Shown: positions 38,989-48,071, numbered from the stretch's first letter. The stretch is DNA of 64,000 nt from an uncultured Acidimicrobiales bacterium (GCA_951813555.1 OX638344.1:2323076-2387075), one strand, 5' to 3'. The notes: a model not told the origin generated them from the sequence alone. Numbers and translations: made by a program.

Positions 38989-40488
38989 GTGACAACCGCC
39001 AGAGCCGATGCTGTTCACTTTCCTTCTGGGGTAGATCCTGATTCGGTGGACCTGACCGCCGAGGTCAGCCTGCCCGCAGCATGGAGCAATCGCTGGGCTA
39101 TGCAGCCAACCAAGCCGACGCTATGGGACGCCAGCAGTGGATGGGTCACAAGGGGCGATTTGGCCCGGCGCACGAAGGCCGCCGCTGGACGGCTTTTTGG
39201 TGCCGGCCTGCGCAAGGGCGACCGGATCATCCTCTCTGCCGCAGCCTCGGTGGACTTGGTGGTGGCCCACGTGGCTGCTCTGCGGTTGGGGCTCATCGTG
39301 GTACCGGTCAACGGGGCCTACCAGAAGGCCGAACTGGCCCATATCGTCGGCGACGCCGAACCCCGAGCTGCGGTGGTGGACAAGCCTGAATGGGTTCGAT
39401 GGCTGGCCGAGCTGGCCCCCGAGATGACCGTGGTCTCCTCCAGGCTCGCCCTTGACGACGCCACAGCCCCCAGCCTGGACCAGATGGACAGCCGCGACCC
39501 CGCGCTGCTGGGTTACACCTCGGGCACCACCGGTGTGCCCAAAGGAGCGGTGTTGACCCACGGAAACCTGTTGGCGGGTGCCGAATCGGTCCGCATTGCT
39601 TGGCGGTGGACGCCCGACGACCGACTGGTGCTGGCCCTGCCCTTGTTCCACATGCACGGGCTGGGCGTGGGGCTGCACGGCACGCTGTTGACCGGAGCCT
39701 CCGCGGTACTGCTCGACGGGTTCTCCCCCGACGCGGTCCTGGACGCGGCCCAAGCCCACGACGCCACCCTCTTTTTCGGCGTGCCCACCATGTACACCCG
39801 GCTGGCCCAGTCCGACAGGACCGGGGAGCTCTCCCGACTTCGGCTGTGTGTGGCCGGCTCTGCTCCCATGCCCGCCGACCTGCACCGCAGACTCGGGGAA
39901 GCAGCCGGCATACGGGTGCTCGAGCGCTACGGCATGACCGAGACCATCATGCTGGTGTCCAACCCCCATGATGACGAGCGACGAGCCGGCACTGTGGGGT
40001 TCCCCCTGCCTGGTGTGGAATTACGGCTCGCCTCCGATTCCGGCGAGGTGCTCGTGAAGGGACCGAACGTGTTTGCCGGCTATTGGCGCCAGCCCGAGGC
40101 CACCGAGGAGGCATTCGACGAAGACGGCTGGTTCCGCACCGGCGACCTAGGCGAGTTCGACGAGGCGGGCTACCTGCGACTGCGGGGCCGGGCCAAGGAG
40201 CTGGTTATCACCGGCGGACTCAACGTCTATCCCCGCGAAGTGGAAGACGCCCTGCGCTCCCACTCCGGCGTCGACGATGTAGCCATCACCGGCACCTCCG
40301 ACGAGGAGTGGGGCGAACTGGTCACCGCCTGGGTGGTTCCCGCCCCTGGCAATACCCCGGTGCTGGATGACCTGCGAACCCATCTAGAAGGAGTGTGCGC
40401 CCCCTTCAAACACCCCCGCCTCCTTCACCTCGTAGACGACCTCCCCCGCAACGCCCTCGGCAAGGTGCAGAAACACCTGTTGACCTAG
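38989..40488 (+). CDS. Malonyl-CoA synthetase (MatB)-like AMP-forming ligase
   Basis: About 499 residues. Motifs are LLGYTSGTTGVPKGAVLTH (A3), RYGMTETIMLVSNPHDDERR (A5), TVGFPLPGVELRL, FRTGDLGEFDEAGY (A7), GRAKELVITGGLNVYPREVE and the catalytic Lys in NALGKVQKHLL. The A5 stretch plus FPLPGVELRL is typical of MatB, which makes malonyl- or methylmalonyl-CoA from the free diacid. GTG 38989 is provisional; GTG 38971 would overlap the divergent gene. Stop shares CTAG with the convergent SnoaL gene. It may salvage diacids released by upstream catabolism. Confidence 0.85.
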   Translation: MTTARADAVHFPSGVDPDSVDLTAEVSLPAAWSNRWAMQPTKPTLWDASSGWVTRGDLARRTKAAAGRLFGAGLRKGDRIILSAAASVDLVVAHVAALRLGLIVVPVNGAYQKAELAHIVGDAEPRAAVVDKPEWVRWLAELAPEMTVVSSRLALDDATAPSLDQMDSRDPALLGYTSGTTGVPKGAVLTHGNLLAGAESVRIAWRWTPDDRLVLALPLFHMHGLGVGLHGTLLTGASAVLLDGFSPDAVLDAAQAHDATLFFGVPTMYTRLAQSDRTGELSRLRLCVAGSAPMPADLHRRLGEAAGIRVLERYGMTETIMLVSNPHDDERRAGTVGFPLPGVELRLASDSGEVLVKGPNVFAGYWRQPEATEEAFDEDGWFRTGDLGEFDEAGYLRLRGRAKELVITGGLNVYPREVEDALRSHSGVDDVAITGTSDEEWGELVTAWVVPAPGNTPVLDDLRTHLEGVCAPFKHPRLLHLVDDLPRNALGKVQKHLLT

Positions 40489-40886
40489 AGCGGCTTCAGG
40501 TGTACGCAGAGGGGTCCGAGCAAAGCCTCCACGAATGCGTCGTCGCAGTACAGTTTCTCCCCGTCCAGCAGGTCGCCCGATGCGGGCATCATGGACATGA
40601 CCATGTGGCGGGTCTTCCCGTCCAACTCGATCCAGTACTCCTGGATGGCGCATTGGTCGTTGGTCCACTCCCCCAGCACCCCGTAGCCGGTCACCCGCTG
40701 GGCGAATTCCGGATACTGCTCCAGGTAGAACGTCCGGGCCAGATCCCCGCCGGTGAATCCCTTGCCCATCGGCCAGAACTCGTAAGTCGGTTCGTCCACC
40801 AACGTGGCCAACGTTCGCTCGGCGTCGTTCTCCGCCTCCGCGGCGGCATGCTCACGGGCCAGATCCAAGATCTCCTGAGGGGTCAT
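40485..40886 (-). CDS. SnoaL-like/NTF2-fold protein
   Basis: A 133-residue NTF2-like protein starting MTPQEILDLAREHAAAEAEND, with an E-rich first helix, the FTGGDLARTFYLEQY segment and beta strands QCAIQEYWIELDGK and RHMVMSMMPASG. This is the layout of the SnoaL-like domain that recurs in actinobacterial catabolic clusters. Enzymatic versus binding role cannot be told. It is a single gene between two plus-strand units: convergent with the MatB-like ligase (4-nt overlap) and divergent from the CoA transferase (53 bp between starts). Confidence 0.75.
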   Translation of the reverse strand: MTPQEILDLAREHAAAEAENDAERTLATLVDEPTYEFWPMGKGFTGGDLARTFYLEQYPEFAQRVTGYGVLGEWTNDQCAIQEYWIELDGKTRHMVMSMMPASGDLLDGEKLYCDDAFVEALLGPLCVHLKPL

Positions 40887-40939
40887 GGCCGGAGCCTAGT
40901 GGTGTGCCGCTCAGGCCAACAGCGGGGTACGTTGCTGGC

Positions 40940-42085
40940 GTGAGCTCGGCAAAGCCACTCGATGGCGTGCTCGTGGTCTCCGTCGAACAAGCAGTGGCAG
41001 GGCCATTGGCTTCTTGCCGGCTGGCCGATGCCGGGGCCCGAGTGATCAAGGTCGAACGGGCCGAAGGCGACTTCTCCCGGGGCTACGACGCGGCCGCCGA
41101 TGGATTGTCCAGCTATTTCGCCTGGCTGAATCGAGGCAAGGAGTCGATCGTCCTCGACCTCAAAGACGCTGAGGATCAAGCGCTGCTGGGGCGGATGATC
41201 GAGCGGGCCGACGTCTGCATCCAGAACCTGGCCGTGGGTGCGGCAAACCGACTGGGATTCGGCTCAGAATCCCTTCGCAAGGAGCATCCCCGCCTGGTCA
41301 CCTGCGACATCTCGGGCTACGGCCCTACCGGGCCCTATGCCCAGATGAAAGCCTACGACCTGCTGGTGCAAGCCGAGAGCGGTTTGGTCTCAGTGTCCGG
41401 TGCGCCCGGCCCACTCGGCCGAATCGGGGTATCGGTAGCCGACATCGCCACCGGAGAGGCCGCCGCCCGAGCCATCAGCCAGGCACTGGTCCGCCAAGCC
41501 CGCACCGGCGAGGGCGCCGCTGTCGAGGTCTCGCTGTTCTCCACCATGGCCGAGTGGATGACCGTCCCCCTGCTGCACCACGACTACCTCGGCAAGGGCC
41601 CTGAGCGAGTGGGCCTGGCCCACCCGTCCATCGCCCCCTACGGCGGCTTCACAACCGCCGACGGCACCATCTTGCTAATCGCCGTGCAGTCCGACCGAGA
41701 GTGGGTCACGCTGTGCGAGACAGTGCTTGACAAGCCTGAGTTGGCCCACGACCCCCGCTTCGCCACCAACAAGGCCCGAGTCACGAACCGGGCGGGGACC
41801 GACGACGCGGTAGCCGAAGTCTTTGCCCGCCTGAGCACCGAAGAGCTCCGCCACAAGCTCACCGACAGCCGCATGGCCTTCGGCACAGTCAACGACGTGG
41901 CCGGGCTGTCATCCCATCCCCAGCTAAACCGGATCACCGTCACCCACGATGGTGGCACCGTCGAACTGCCCGCCCCCGCCACCACCGCCGACTGGGACGA
42001 AATCACCCCCAACGCCGCCCCCTCCCTCCCCACCCTCAACCAGCACGGCCCCCAAATCCGAGCCGAGTTCGCCTCGTCTCGGTAA
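40940..42085 (+). CDS. CaiB/BaiF-type (family III) CoA transferase
   Basis: A 381-residue CoA transferase that moves CoA between carboxylic acids through an aspartyl-CoA anhydride. Conserved features are the N-terminal GVLVVSVEQAVAGPLASCRLADAGARVIKVE, the RGKESIVLDLK segment, SGYGPTGPY, and the catalytic Asp140 in KAYDLLVQA. GTG 40940 is chosen because it starts right before the first strand; the frame is open back to 40904 without a domain. It closes the metabolic region; the next 400 bp are gene-poor. Family members act on carnitine, formyl, bile-acid, alpha-methylacyl (racemase) and aromatic CoA substrates; this one is not resolved. Confidence 0.91.
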   Translation: MSSAKPLDGVLVVSVEQAVAGPLASCRLADAGARVIKVERAEGDFSRGYDAAADGLSSYFAWLNRGKESIVLDLKDAEDQALLGRMIERADVCIQNLAVGAANRLGFGSESLRKEHPRLVTCDISGYGPTGPYAQMKAYDLLVQAESGLVSVSGAPGPLGRIGVSVADIATGEAAARAISQALVRQARTGEGAAVEVSLFSTMAEWMTVPLLHHDYLGKGPERVGLAHPSIAPYGGFTTADGTILLIAVQSDREWVTLCETVLDKPELAHDPRFATNKARVTNRAGTDDAVAEVFARLSTEELRHKLTDSRMAFGTVNDVAGLSSHPQLNRITVTHDGGTVELPAPATTADWDEITPNAAPSLPTLNQHGPQIRAEFASSR

Positions 42086-42481
42086 GGACCCTTGGAAGAG
42101 TGCCATGCTGCACTACCCTCGCTAGGATGCGTGAATTAGCCGACTTTGCCGGGGTGGTAGAGGTTCCCTCTGAAAAGCGGGGCGTGCCTTGGAAGGAAAT
42201 TATTCGGCTGACACGCGAAGCGCGGGTACAGAATCTGACTCGGTCATGGGATCACTCGACACCAGCGTCCTTTTCGCCACCAGACTGCTGAAATGACGGC
42301 ATACGCTGTTGCCTACCTACAGACCGGACGTGACTGTCCTCTCGGAACTAGTAGCTGCCGAGATCGGGTACTTTCTGGAATCGTCTTTTGATTGTCGCAG
42401 AAAGCCGTCAAGAGATGGAGGGCTAGTGGTGCCGAGACTGTCGGGATGCGCGCAGGTTCCTAGAGGCCGGGGGTCGGTCTA
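42086..42481. other. Gene-poor 396-bp stretch, with one doubtful 54-residue frame
   Basis: No convincing gene. A small frame at 42127-42291 (MRELADFAGVVEV…) has no recognisable domain. A second short frame from ATG 42246 begins MGSLDTSVLFATRLLK and then stops; its first residues recall the start of PIN-domain toxins, but the rest is missing. No tRNA, repeat or strong hairpin was seen. This may be decayed accessory DNA marking the border of the islet that follows. Confidence 0.3.
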
Positions 42482-42721
42482 ATGGCCAGGGACCGCTCCG
42501 GTAGCGGGAACCGCATAGTCAGGGTACTTGTCGGCGAGCACAGCACTATCGACATTGTCGACGCCAGTGTCACCTACCGGGCTGGCTGCGAGCGGTGCGG
42601 GTGGGTGGACTCGGCCAGATACTCGGTGGGAGCGGCAGCCAAGAGCGCCGAAACCCACGAGACGGCCTGTGAGGGCGAGAGGACCAAAGAGGGAGAGAAT
42701 TGCCCCTCGGAGCCGTTCTAA
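42482..42721 (+). CDS. Small protein with a C2HC-type zinc-finger-like motif
   Basis: 79 residues. The core is ASVTYRAGCERCGW, giving CxxC, followed about 24 residues later by HETAC (His-x3-Cys), together a plausible CCHC zinc-binding set. The rest is polar and the C-terminus is Glu/Lys-rich. Proteins of this size and pattern are frequent in actinophages and mobile elements; I do not recognise a named family. Its TAA stop overlaps the next ATG by 1 nt (TAATG), so both are probably translated together. The start is ATG 42482. Confidence 0.55.
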   Translation: MARDRSGSGNRIVRVLVGEHSTIDIVDASVTYRAGCERCGWVDSARYSVGAAAKSAETHETACEGERTKEGENCPSEPF

Positions 42722-42957
42722 TGTCGCTAGTGCCATCCGGGCGCACAGTGCGGACCGGAGACCTTGAGCTAGGCATGGTGGTATACAGCGGCGGCAGGCC
42801 GTGGAAGGTGGAAGAGGCCACAACGGCGTGGCCGGTGATAGCGGCCACGCCAGGCATGGCCGGCGTCACCCTTACCGTCCTCACCACCGGCGAGATCGGG
42901 ACCATGCAGTATGCGTGGTGGGCCGATGATCGGGTGCAGTTGGCCGAGGAGAGCTGA
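42721..42957 (+). CDS. Small conserved-looking hypothetical protein
   Basis: 78 residues starting MSLVPSGRTVRTGDLELGMVVYSGGRPWKV, with several short beta strands (GVTLTVLTTGEIGTM, MQYAWWADDRVQL). This suggests a small beta-barrel or SH3-like domain. No family can be named. It is coupled to the zinc-finger-like gene by a TAATG overlap, and 97 bp before the nuclease-ATPase pair on the same strand, so all four may form one transcript. The pair looks phage- or element-derived. Confidence 0.5.
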   Translation: MSLVPSGRTVRTGDLELGMVVYSGGRPWKVEEATTAWPVIAATPGMAGVTLTVLTTGEIGTMQYAWWADDRVQLAEES

Positions 42958-43054
42958 AACGGCCTCCAGGTGCCGATCTAGGCCCAAATGGCTCCTATCC
43001 CCTCAACAGACATGGCATACAAGAGTTGCCACCCCTCCTCTGTAAGGTGCGCTC

Positions 43055-44185
43055 ATGGTGAAATTCCTGCACACCGCCGACTGGCAACTCGGAATGACCC
43101 GCCATTTTTTGGCCGGTGAAGCCCAACCCCGTTTCGACGGTGCCCGGATCGATGTCATCCGCACGATCGGCGCTTTGGCAGAAAACGAAGGATGCAGCTT
43201 CGTCGTGGTCTGCGGCGATGTATTTGAGTCAAACCAAGTGAGCCGCCAGGTCATCTTGCGGGCCTTTGAAGCAATGAGTGCCGCAACGCAGGTCCCGTTC
43301 TACCTCCTGCCCGGCAATCACGACCCACTGGATGCCTCGTCTGTGTACAAATCTCCTACATTCACCGAACACAAGCCCGACAACGTGGTGGTTCTAGAAG
43401 ATCCGAATCCAGTAGATGTCGTATCCGGAGTCGAGTTGGTCCCGGCACCCTGGTTCACGAAGCGCCCCCTCACAGACTTGGTTGCCGATGCCTGCGACCT
43501 GCTGGAAGACGCTGACGCAGTGCGGATCGTTGTCGGCCACGGTGCTGTCGACACGCTGTCGCCTGATAAGTCCAATCCCGCCCTCATCTCCCTGTCTTCA
43601 CTAGAGGAAAGAATCGATACAGGACAGATCCACTATGTGGCCCTCGGCGACCGCCACTCGACCACCGATAAGGGGAGAACCGGGCGAGTCTGGTATTCGG
43701 GAGCACCAGAACCCACCGACTACGGGGAGATCAATCCGGGCAACGTGCTTGTCGTGGAACTCAATGCCGAGCAGATTCAGGTGCAGGAGCGGCCCATTGG
43801 CGATTGGCGTTTCCTCAGTGGCGAGCGGGAGCTGACCAGCGATGAAGACCTCGACAACCTAGAAGAGTGGTTGGGCAGTGTTGACAGCAAGGAACGCACA
43901 ATCGTCAAGCTTGCGCTCATCGGCCAGGTCTCACTGGCACAAAAGGCCAGGCTCGACCGGCTACTAGAGCACCACTCCGACCTGCTGGCCGCTCTGGAGA
44001 CGTGGGAACGGCGTAGTGAGTTGGTGGTTGTCCCCGACGACACCGACTTGGACAAACTCGAGTTGTCAGGTTTCGCTCGTGAGGCAGTGGACGAGTTGAG
44101 CGGATTGGCCGAATCCGGCAACCAGGCGGAGGCCGCGCGAGATGCCCTGGCCCTGCTCCATCGGCTCGCGGGGGTCGACTCATGA
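43055..44185 (+). CDS. Mre11/SbcD-superfamily DNA exonuclease (metallophosphoesterase)
   Basis: A 376-residue calcineurin-like phosphoesterase expected to act as a double-strand-DNA end nuclease with the ATPase encoded next. Metal motifs are HTADWQLG (Asp9; the usual DxH reads DxQ), CGDVFE (Asp55), LPGNHDP (Asn88/His89), VVGHGAVD (His162) and ALGDRHS (His201; usually GHxH). The C-terminal third is helical, as expected for the ATPase-binding region. The start ATG 43055 follows TAAGG. Its stop overlaps the partner start (ATGA). Departures at motif I and the last motif put it in a side branch, not in classic SbcD. Confidence 0.85.
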   Translation: MVKFLHTADWQLGMTRHFLAGEAQPRFDGARIDVIRTIGALAENEGCSFVVVCGDVFESNQVSRQVILRAFEAMSAATQVPFYLLPGNHDPLDASSVYKSPTFTEHKPDNVVVLEDPNPVDVVSGVELVPAPWFTKRPLTDLVADACDLLEDADAVRIVVGHGAVDTLSPDKSNPALISLSSLEERIDTGQIHYVALGDRHSTTDKGRTGRVWYSGAPEPTDYGEINPGNVLVVELNAEQIQVQERPIGDWRFLSGERELTSDEDLDNLEEWLGSVDSKERTIVKLALIGQVSLAQKARLDRLLEHHSDLLAALETWERRSELVVVPDDTDLDKLELSGFAREAVDELSGLAESGNQAEAARDALALLHRLAGVDS

Positions 44186-46818
44186 GGCTCCACAGAGTGA
44201 GATTGAAGAACTACCGCGGAGTGGTTGACAGTGACGTGGAGTTCCCTGTCGAGGGCGTCACCGTCGTCGAGGGCGACAACGAAGTGGGCAAGAGTTGCAT
44301 TCCCGAGGCCCTGGAGATGATCTTGAACCGCCTGGATTCATCTAGCAAACAACCCTTGAAGGCCATCCGACCGGTTCATCACGATGCGGGTCCTGAAGTA
44401 GAGGTCGAGATCTCCTCGGGCGGTTACCGCTTCAAGTATTTCAAGCGCTGGTATCGCAAACCAGAGACGACGCTTGAGGTCATCGCCCCACAGCGAGAAC
44501 AGCTCACCGGCCGAGAAGCTCACGAGCGGGTAGAGGCGATACTCGAAGAGACGCTGGACCAGGACCTGTGGAAGGCATTGGCTATTGAGCAAGGTGCCGA
44601 ACCTGGGCTGCCAAAGTTCGGCGTTCCCTCGCTGGGAAAGGCGCTTGACCTGGCAGCGGGTGGCACGCAGGTAGCCAGCAGTGATGACGCCTTGTGGGAT
44701 CGAATTTGTGCCGAGCGGCTCAGGTATTGGACGGGCACCGGAAGAGAATCGCAGGAGAGGAAGTCGCTCGCCAACCGTGTCGACCAGGCTCAAGGGAAAA
44801 TCGACGACCTCGATGCCCAACTCCGCGCCATTGAAGACGACGCCGCTGAAGCGTCCCGGCTGGCCGGTCAGGAGGGCGACCTCGCTTTCCAACGCGATGA
44901 GGCTGCCGAGGCTGTAAGCACACTCAGTAAACAGTGGGAAGCGACCGAGAGCCTGCGCCACCAGATCGAACGCTTAGACTCCGATCACGACATCGCCCAA
45001 GCCCAGCTAGAGGTAATCGATGGCAATATGCAACGTCGGCGCGAATTGGTCGACGCGGTGAGAGATCGAGGTCGAGAACTGGCCTCCCTCGAAGAAAAGG
45101 TCGAGCAGGCTGCTCCAGGGCTTGCTCTGGCCGTGCAGCAAAGTGAAGAGGCAACCAAGGCTCTCCGTGCAGCCCAGGATGCTTTGCGGACTGCGCAGGA
45201 CAAGCTGCGTCTGGCCAACGATGACCGCGACTACCGTCGGAATCAGATCGAGAAGGACCAACTCTACGAGCGCCACGAGCGAGTGCTTGGCGCTCAGAAG
45301 GACCTAAGAATCGCCGAGGCTGTTCTCGACTCTTCACAAGTAGATGACGAATTAGTTGACCAAATCGAACAGGCCGGACTTGAAGAGACACGGGCCAAGA
45401 TCGCTCTAGAAGCCTCGGCGGCCTCCGTAGAAGCCACCGCCCTATCAGACCTCTCCGTGTTGATCGACGGTCAAGATTTCACTATGGGTACCAATGCCGT
45501 CCAGCGAGCCCATGTCACCAAAGAATGGGAGCTGGTTGTTCCAGACATCGTTCAAGTGCGGGTGCTAGCTGGCCACGAGTCTCAGGACTCGGCCACCGAC
45601 TTCGAAACAGCACAACAAGAACACGCCCGTTTGTGCGCCCTAGGAGGAGTTGGCAGTCTGGCCGAAGCCCGACAGAAAGCCGACGAGCGCCGGGAAGCTG
45701 AGCGAAGCCGTGATGATTCCGTCAAGACGATCCAGGAGAACCTCCGGGATCTCACCCTCGAAGGCTTGGCTCAAAAGCTAGAAGGTCTCATCAAGCGGGT
45801 CTCCTCATATCCAGCCGACCGGCAACAAGCCCCTCCTCTTCCGGAAGACCTAGATGAAGCCAAAAGGGTCGTCTCCAGCGTGGAAAACGATGCCTCAGAA
45901 TGCCAGGACGAAGCAGATCGCTGCGAAAGCACAGCGGAGACAGCCGCCAAAGCGAGCAAGCAGGCTGAGGTCGGCGCTGCGCTTCAGGCCGAAAAACTCA
46001 AGAATGCCCGCGACGCTAAGACACAGGCCGAGCAGAAGCTGGAAGAAGAGCGGCATAATCAACCTGACCGCGATCTCAATGAGGCCCTAAGCGCTAAGGA
46101 AACGGCTGTCCAAAACGCGGCTACCGCTTTACAACAAGCAGAAAGTGATCTGCGAGCCCAAGACCCCGATACCCTGAAAGCCAAGCTCGACAATGCCGGC
46201 GACGTCAAGGTCAAGGCGGAAGACGCCCTTAGGACCAACCAAGGCAGGCGGCGGGATCTAAGGGTCAAACTCGAAGCCCGCGGCGAATCTGGTCTGCACT
46301 CTCGGCTCAACGATGCAAAAAGCGAGCACCAACACCTGACACGGGAGTATCAACGAATTGAGTCGCGAGCACAGGCTGCTCACCTGCTCCATCAGACTTT
46401 CGAGCGGCACCGCCAGGAGGCCCGTCAACGCTACATCGCGCCGTTCAAAGAGCAGATCGAGCAACTGGGACGAATCGTGTTCGGTCCCACATTTGAAGTG
46501 GAGCTAGACGGCGATTTACGTGTGGCCCAACGGACGTTGGACGGAAAGACCCTCGACATTGAACAGCTCAGTGTGGGGGCGCGCGAACAACTCGGTGTGA
46601 TCTGTCGGCTGGCCTGCGCTTCTATCGTGAGTCCCGAAGGAGGCGGTGCCCCTGTGGTGATCGACGACGCATTGGGGTGGAGCGATCCAACCCGCCTTCA
46701 GTCCATGGGTGCAGCCATTGCCGCCGCTGGTAGGGACTGCCAAGTCATCGTGCTCACCTGTACACCGGGCCGATACGCCCATATTGGCAACGCAAAAGTA
46801 GTTCGCTTGCCAGCTTGA
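44182..46818 (+). CDS. SbcC/Rad50-like SMC-type ATPase without a zinc hook
   Basis: An 878-residue coiled-coil ATPase. The N-terminal head has the Walker A GDNEVGKS (31-38). Long heptad-rich coils run from about 180 to 720. The C-terminal head has the signature LSVGAREQL (796-804) and Walker B VVIDD (825-829). No CxxC hook exists in the coil. Instead residues about 413-470 form a beta-rich insert (SDLSVLIDGQDFTMG; LVVPDIVQVRVLAG). It would use ATP to open DNA ends for the nuclease partner encoded by the overlapping upstream gene. At 878 residues it is shorter than E. coli SbcC (about 1048). Codon use is less GC-rich than in the neighbouring metabolic genes. Confidence 0.85.
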   Translation: MRLHRVRLKNYRGVVDSDVEFPVEGVTVVEGDNEVGKSCIPEALEMILNRLDSSSKQPLKAIRPVHHDAGPEVEVEISSGGYRFKYFKRWYRKPETTLEVIAPQREQLTGREAHERVEAILEETLDQDLWKALAIEQGAEPGLPKFGVPSLGKALDLAAGGTQVASSDDALWDRICAERLRYWTGTGRESQERKSLANRVDQAQGKIDDLDAQLRAIEDDAAEASRLAGQEGDLAFQRDEAAEAVSTLSKQWEATESLRHQIERLDSDHDIAQAQLEVIDGNMQRRRELVDAVRDRGRELASLEEKVEQAAPGLALAVQQSEEATKALRAAQDALRTAQDKLRLANDDRDYRRNQIEKDQLYERHERVLGAQKDLRIAEAVLDSSQVDDELVDQIEQAGLEETRAKIALEASAASVEATALSDLSVLIDGQDFTMGTNAVQRAHVTKEWELVVPDIVQVRVLAGHESQDSATDFETAQQEHARLCALGGVGSLAEARQKADERREAERSRDDSVKTIQENLRDLTLEGLAQKLEGLIKRVSSYPADRQQAPPLPEDLDEAKRVVSSVENDASECQDEADRCESTAETAAKASKQAEVGAALQAEKLKNARDAKTQAEQKLEEERHNQPDRDLNEALSAKETAVQNAATALQQAESDLRAQDPDTLKAKLDNAGDVKVKAEDALRTNQGRRRDLRVKLEARGESGLHSRLNDAKSEHQHLTREYQRIESRAQAAHLLHQTFERHRQEARQRYIAPFKEQIEQLGRIVFGPTFEVELDGDLRVAQRTLDGKTLDIEQLSVGAREQLGVICRLACASIVSPEGGGAPVVIDDALGWSDPTRLQSMGAAIAAAGRDCQVIVLTCTPGRYAHIGNAKVVRLPA

Positions 46819-46825
46819 GGACGGG

Positions 46826-48058
46826 CTAGCTCCACAGTGTGCAGATTGGGATGGCGTAGACACTGTCGCTGAGTTGGAACTTGGCTGGACCGGTATGCAG
46901 CACGGCTCCTGCCTTGAACTGGTCGCCGAGTTGGTCGCGCAGCCAGATCAAGTGTCGGGCGTCTCTCGCCGTGGGCGCGCTGTGGGCTTTGACCTCAATG
47001 CCGACAAGTCCCCGTGCCCCTAGGTCGGCGACCAGGTCCACCTCGTGGCGGCCTTCACGGTCGCGTATGTGGTGATATTGGGGCCTGGTTGGGTCCACGA
47101 CTGCTTCGGACCGAAGCTGGCTGGTGACGAAAGTGTCGATGAGGCGACCCAACAGATTGCCGTCGTTCATGACTACGTCGATGTCCGCACCGATAGCCGC
47201 ACCCCATAGCCCTGCATCGGCGATGTACCGCTTCGGTCCGCGTGTGAGGCGCTTGAGACGGTTTGTGCTCCATGCTGGGAGTTCGGCGACTACCCCAATA
47301 TCAGTTAGCAATTTCACATAGGAGCGGGACGTTCTCCGATTGATTCCCGCAGCCTCATCGAGAGTCGTGTCGTTGACGATTCCCGCAGAGTTCACGGCAT
47401 AGGCTCGAAAGAACGCATTCATTCTCGCGAAATCGGGTCCGTTGCGCTGTCCAGGCTGACCGTGTGTGATCTGCTCGATGTAGCTGGCCAGCCAGCCGTC
47501 ACGAACTCTGCCTTGCAACATTGTCGCCGGCTCTGGAAATCCACTGCGCAAGGCGATTTCTGCATAGCCGCGCAAATCGGGAGGATCTACCTCCGGTACG
47601 GGTAAATCCTCGGCCAGAAGACGCTCCAAAAAGGTGGGTCCATGGCGGGCAAGCTGCTCGCGCACTGTCAAAGGATGCATGGCGACTCTGATCATCCGTC
47701 CCGTACCCGGCCACAGAGCCGGATCGATATCGGAGCGCACCGAGCCGGTCAGGATGAACCGACTAGGACGGCGCTCGCCGTCGATAGCCCGTTTGACCGC
47801 GCCGAGCACTCCGGGGCACTCCTGCCATTCGTCCAGCAGCACCGGCTCTGGCCGGTTGCGCAAGGCGGCGTCAGGATCAGCATTGAACGGCGCTGCCTCG
47901 CGATCCTTGTCAAGGCTCACAACGCTCGCAGCGTGCCGAAGCGCGGTCGTAGTCTTGCCAGTGGCCCGCGCCCCGGTGATCATTACTGCTGGTGCTATGG
48001 CCAGCACTTCAGCGATCCATGGATCCACCAAGCGGGTCAGATAGCTGGCCTCAATCAT
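46826..48058 (-). CDS. AAA ATPase with DUF4143 domain
   Basis: About 410 residues. The AAA_14-type N-terminus has Walker A GARATGKTT (29-37), Walker B VLLDEWQE and the sensor stretch RFILTGSVRSD. The C-terminal DUF4143 part has FFRAYAVNSAGIVNDTTLDEAAGI, a winged-helix-like segment, and REGRHEVDLVADLG…GIEVKA, which resembles a PD-(D/E)xK nuclease core (Asp, then ExK). Function of the family is unsettled: it is abundant in accessory and toxin-antitoxin or defence contexts. ATG 48058 is chosen; GTG 48076 lies six codons earlier but within the repeats. It converges on the SbcC-like gene with only 7 bp between stops. Confidence 0.85.
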   Translation of the reverse strand: MIEASYLTRLVDPWIAEVLAIAPAVMITGARATGKTTTALRHAASVVSLDKDREAAPFNADPDAALRNRPEPVLLDEWQECPGVLGAVKRAIDGERRPSRFILTGSVRSDIDPALWPGTGRMIRVAMHPLTVREQLARHGPTFLERLLAEDLPVPEVDPPDLRGYAEIALRSGFPEPATMLQGRVRDGWLASYIEQITHGQPGQRNGPDFARMNAFFRAYAVNSAGIVNDTTLDEAAGINRRTSRSYVKLLTDIGVVAELPAWSTNRLKRLTRGPKRYIADAGLWGAAIGADIDVVMNDGNLLGRLIDTFVTSQLRSEAVVDPTRPQYHHIRDREGRHEVDLVADLGARGLVGIEVKAHSAPTARDARHLIWLRDQLGDQFKAGAVLHTGPAKFQLSDSVYAIPICTLWS

Positions 48059-48071
48059 TGAGTACCAGTCT

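Noticed and set aside
42246..42293. Possible PIN-domain toxin start (MGSLDTSVLFATRLLK)
   Set aside because: Only 16 codons before a stop and no recognisable continuation in any frame. Not reported as a pseudogene.
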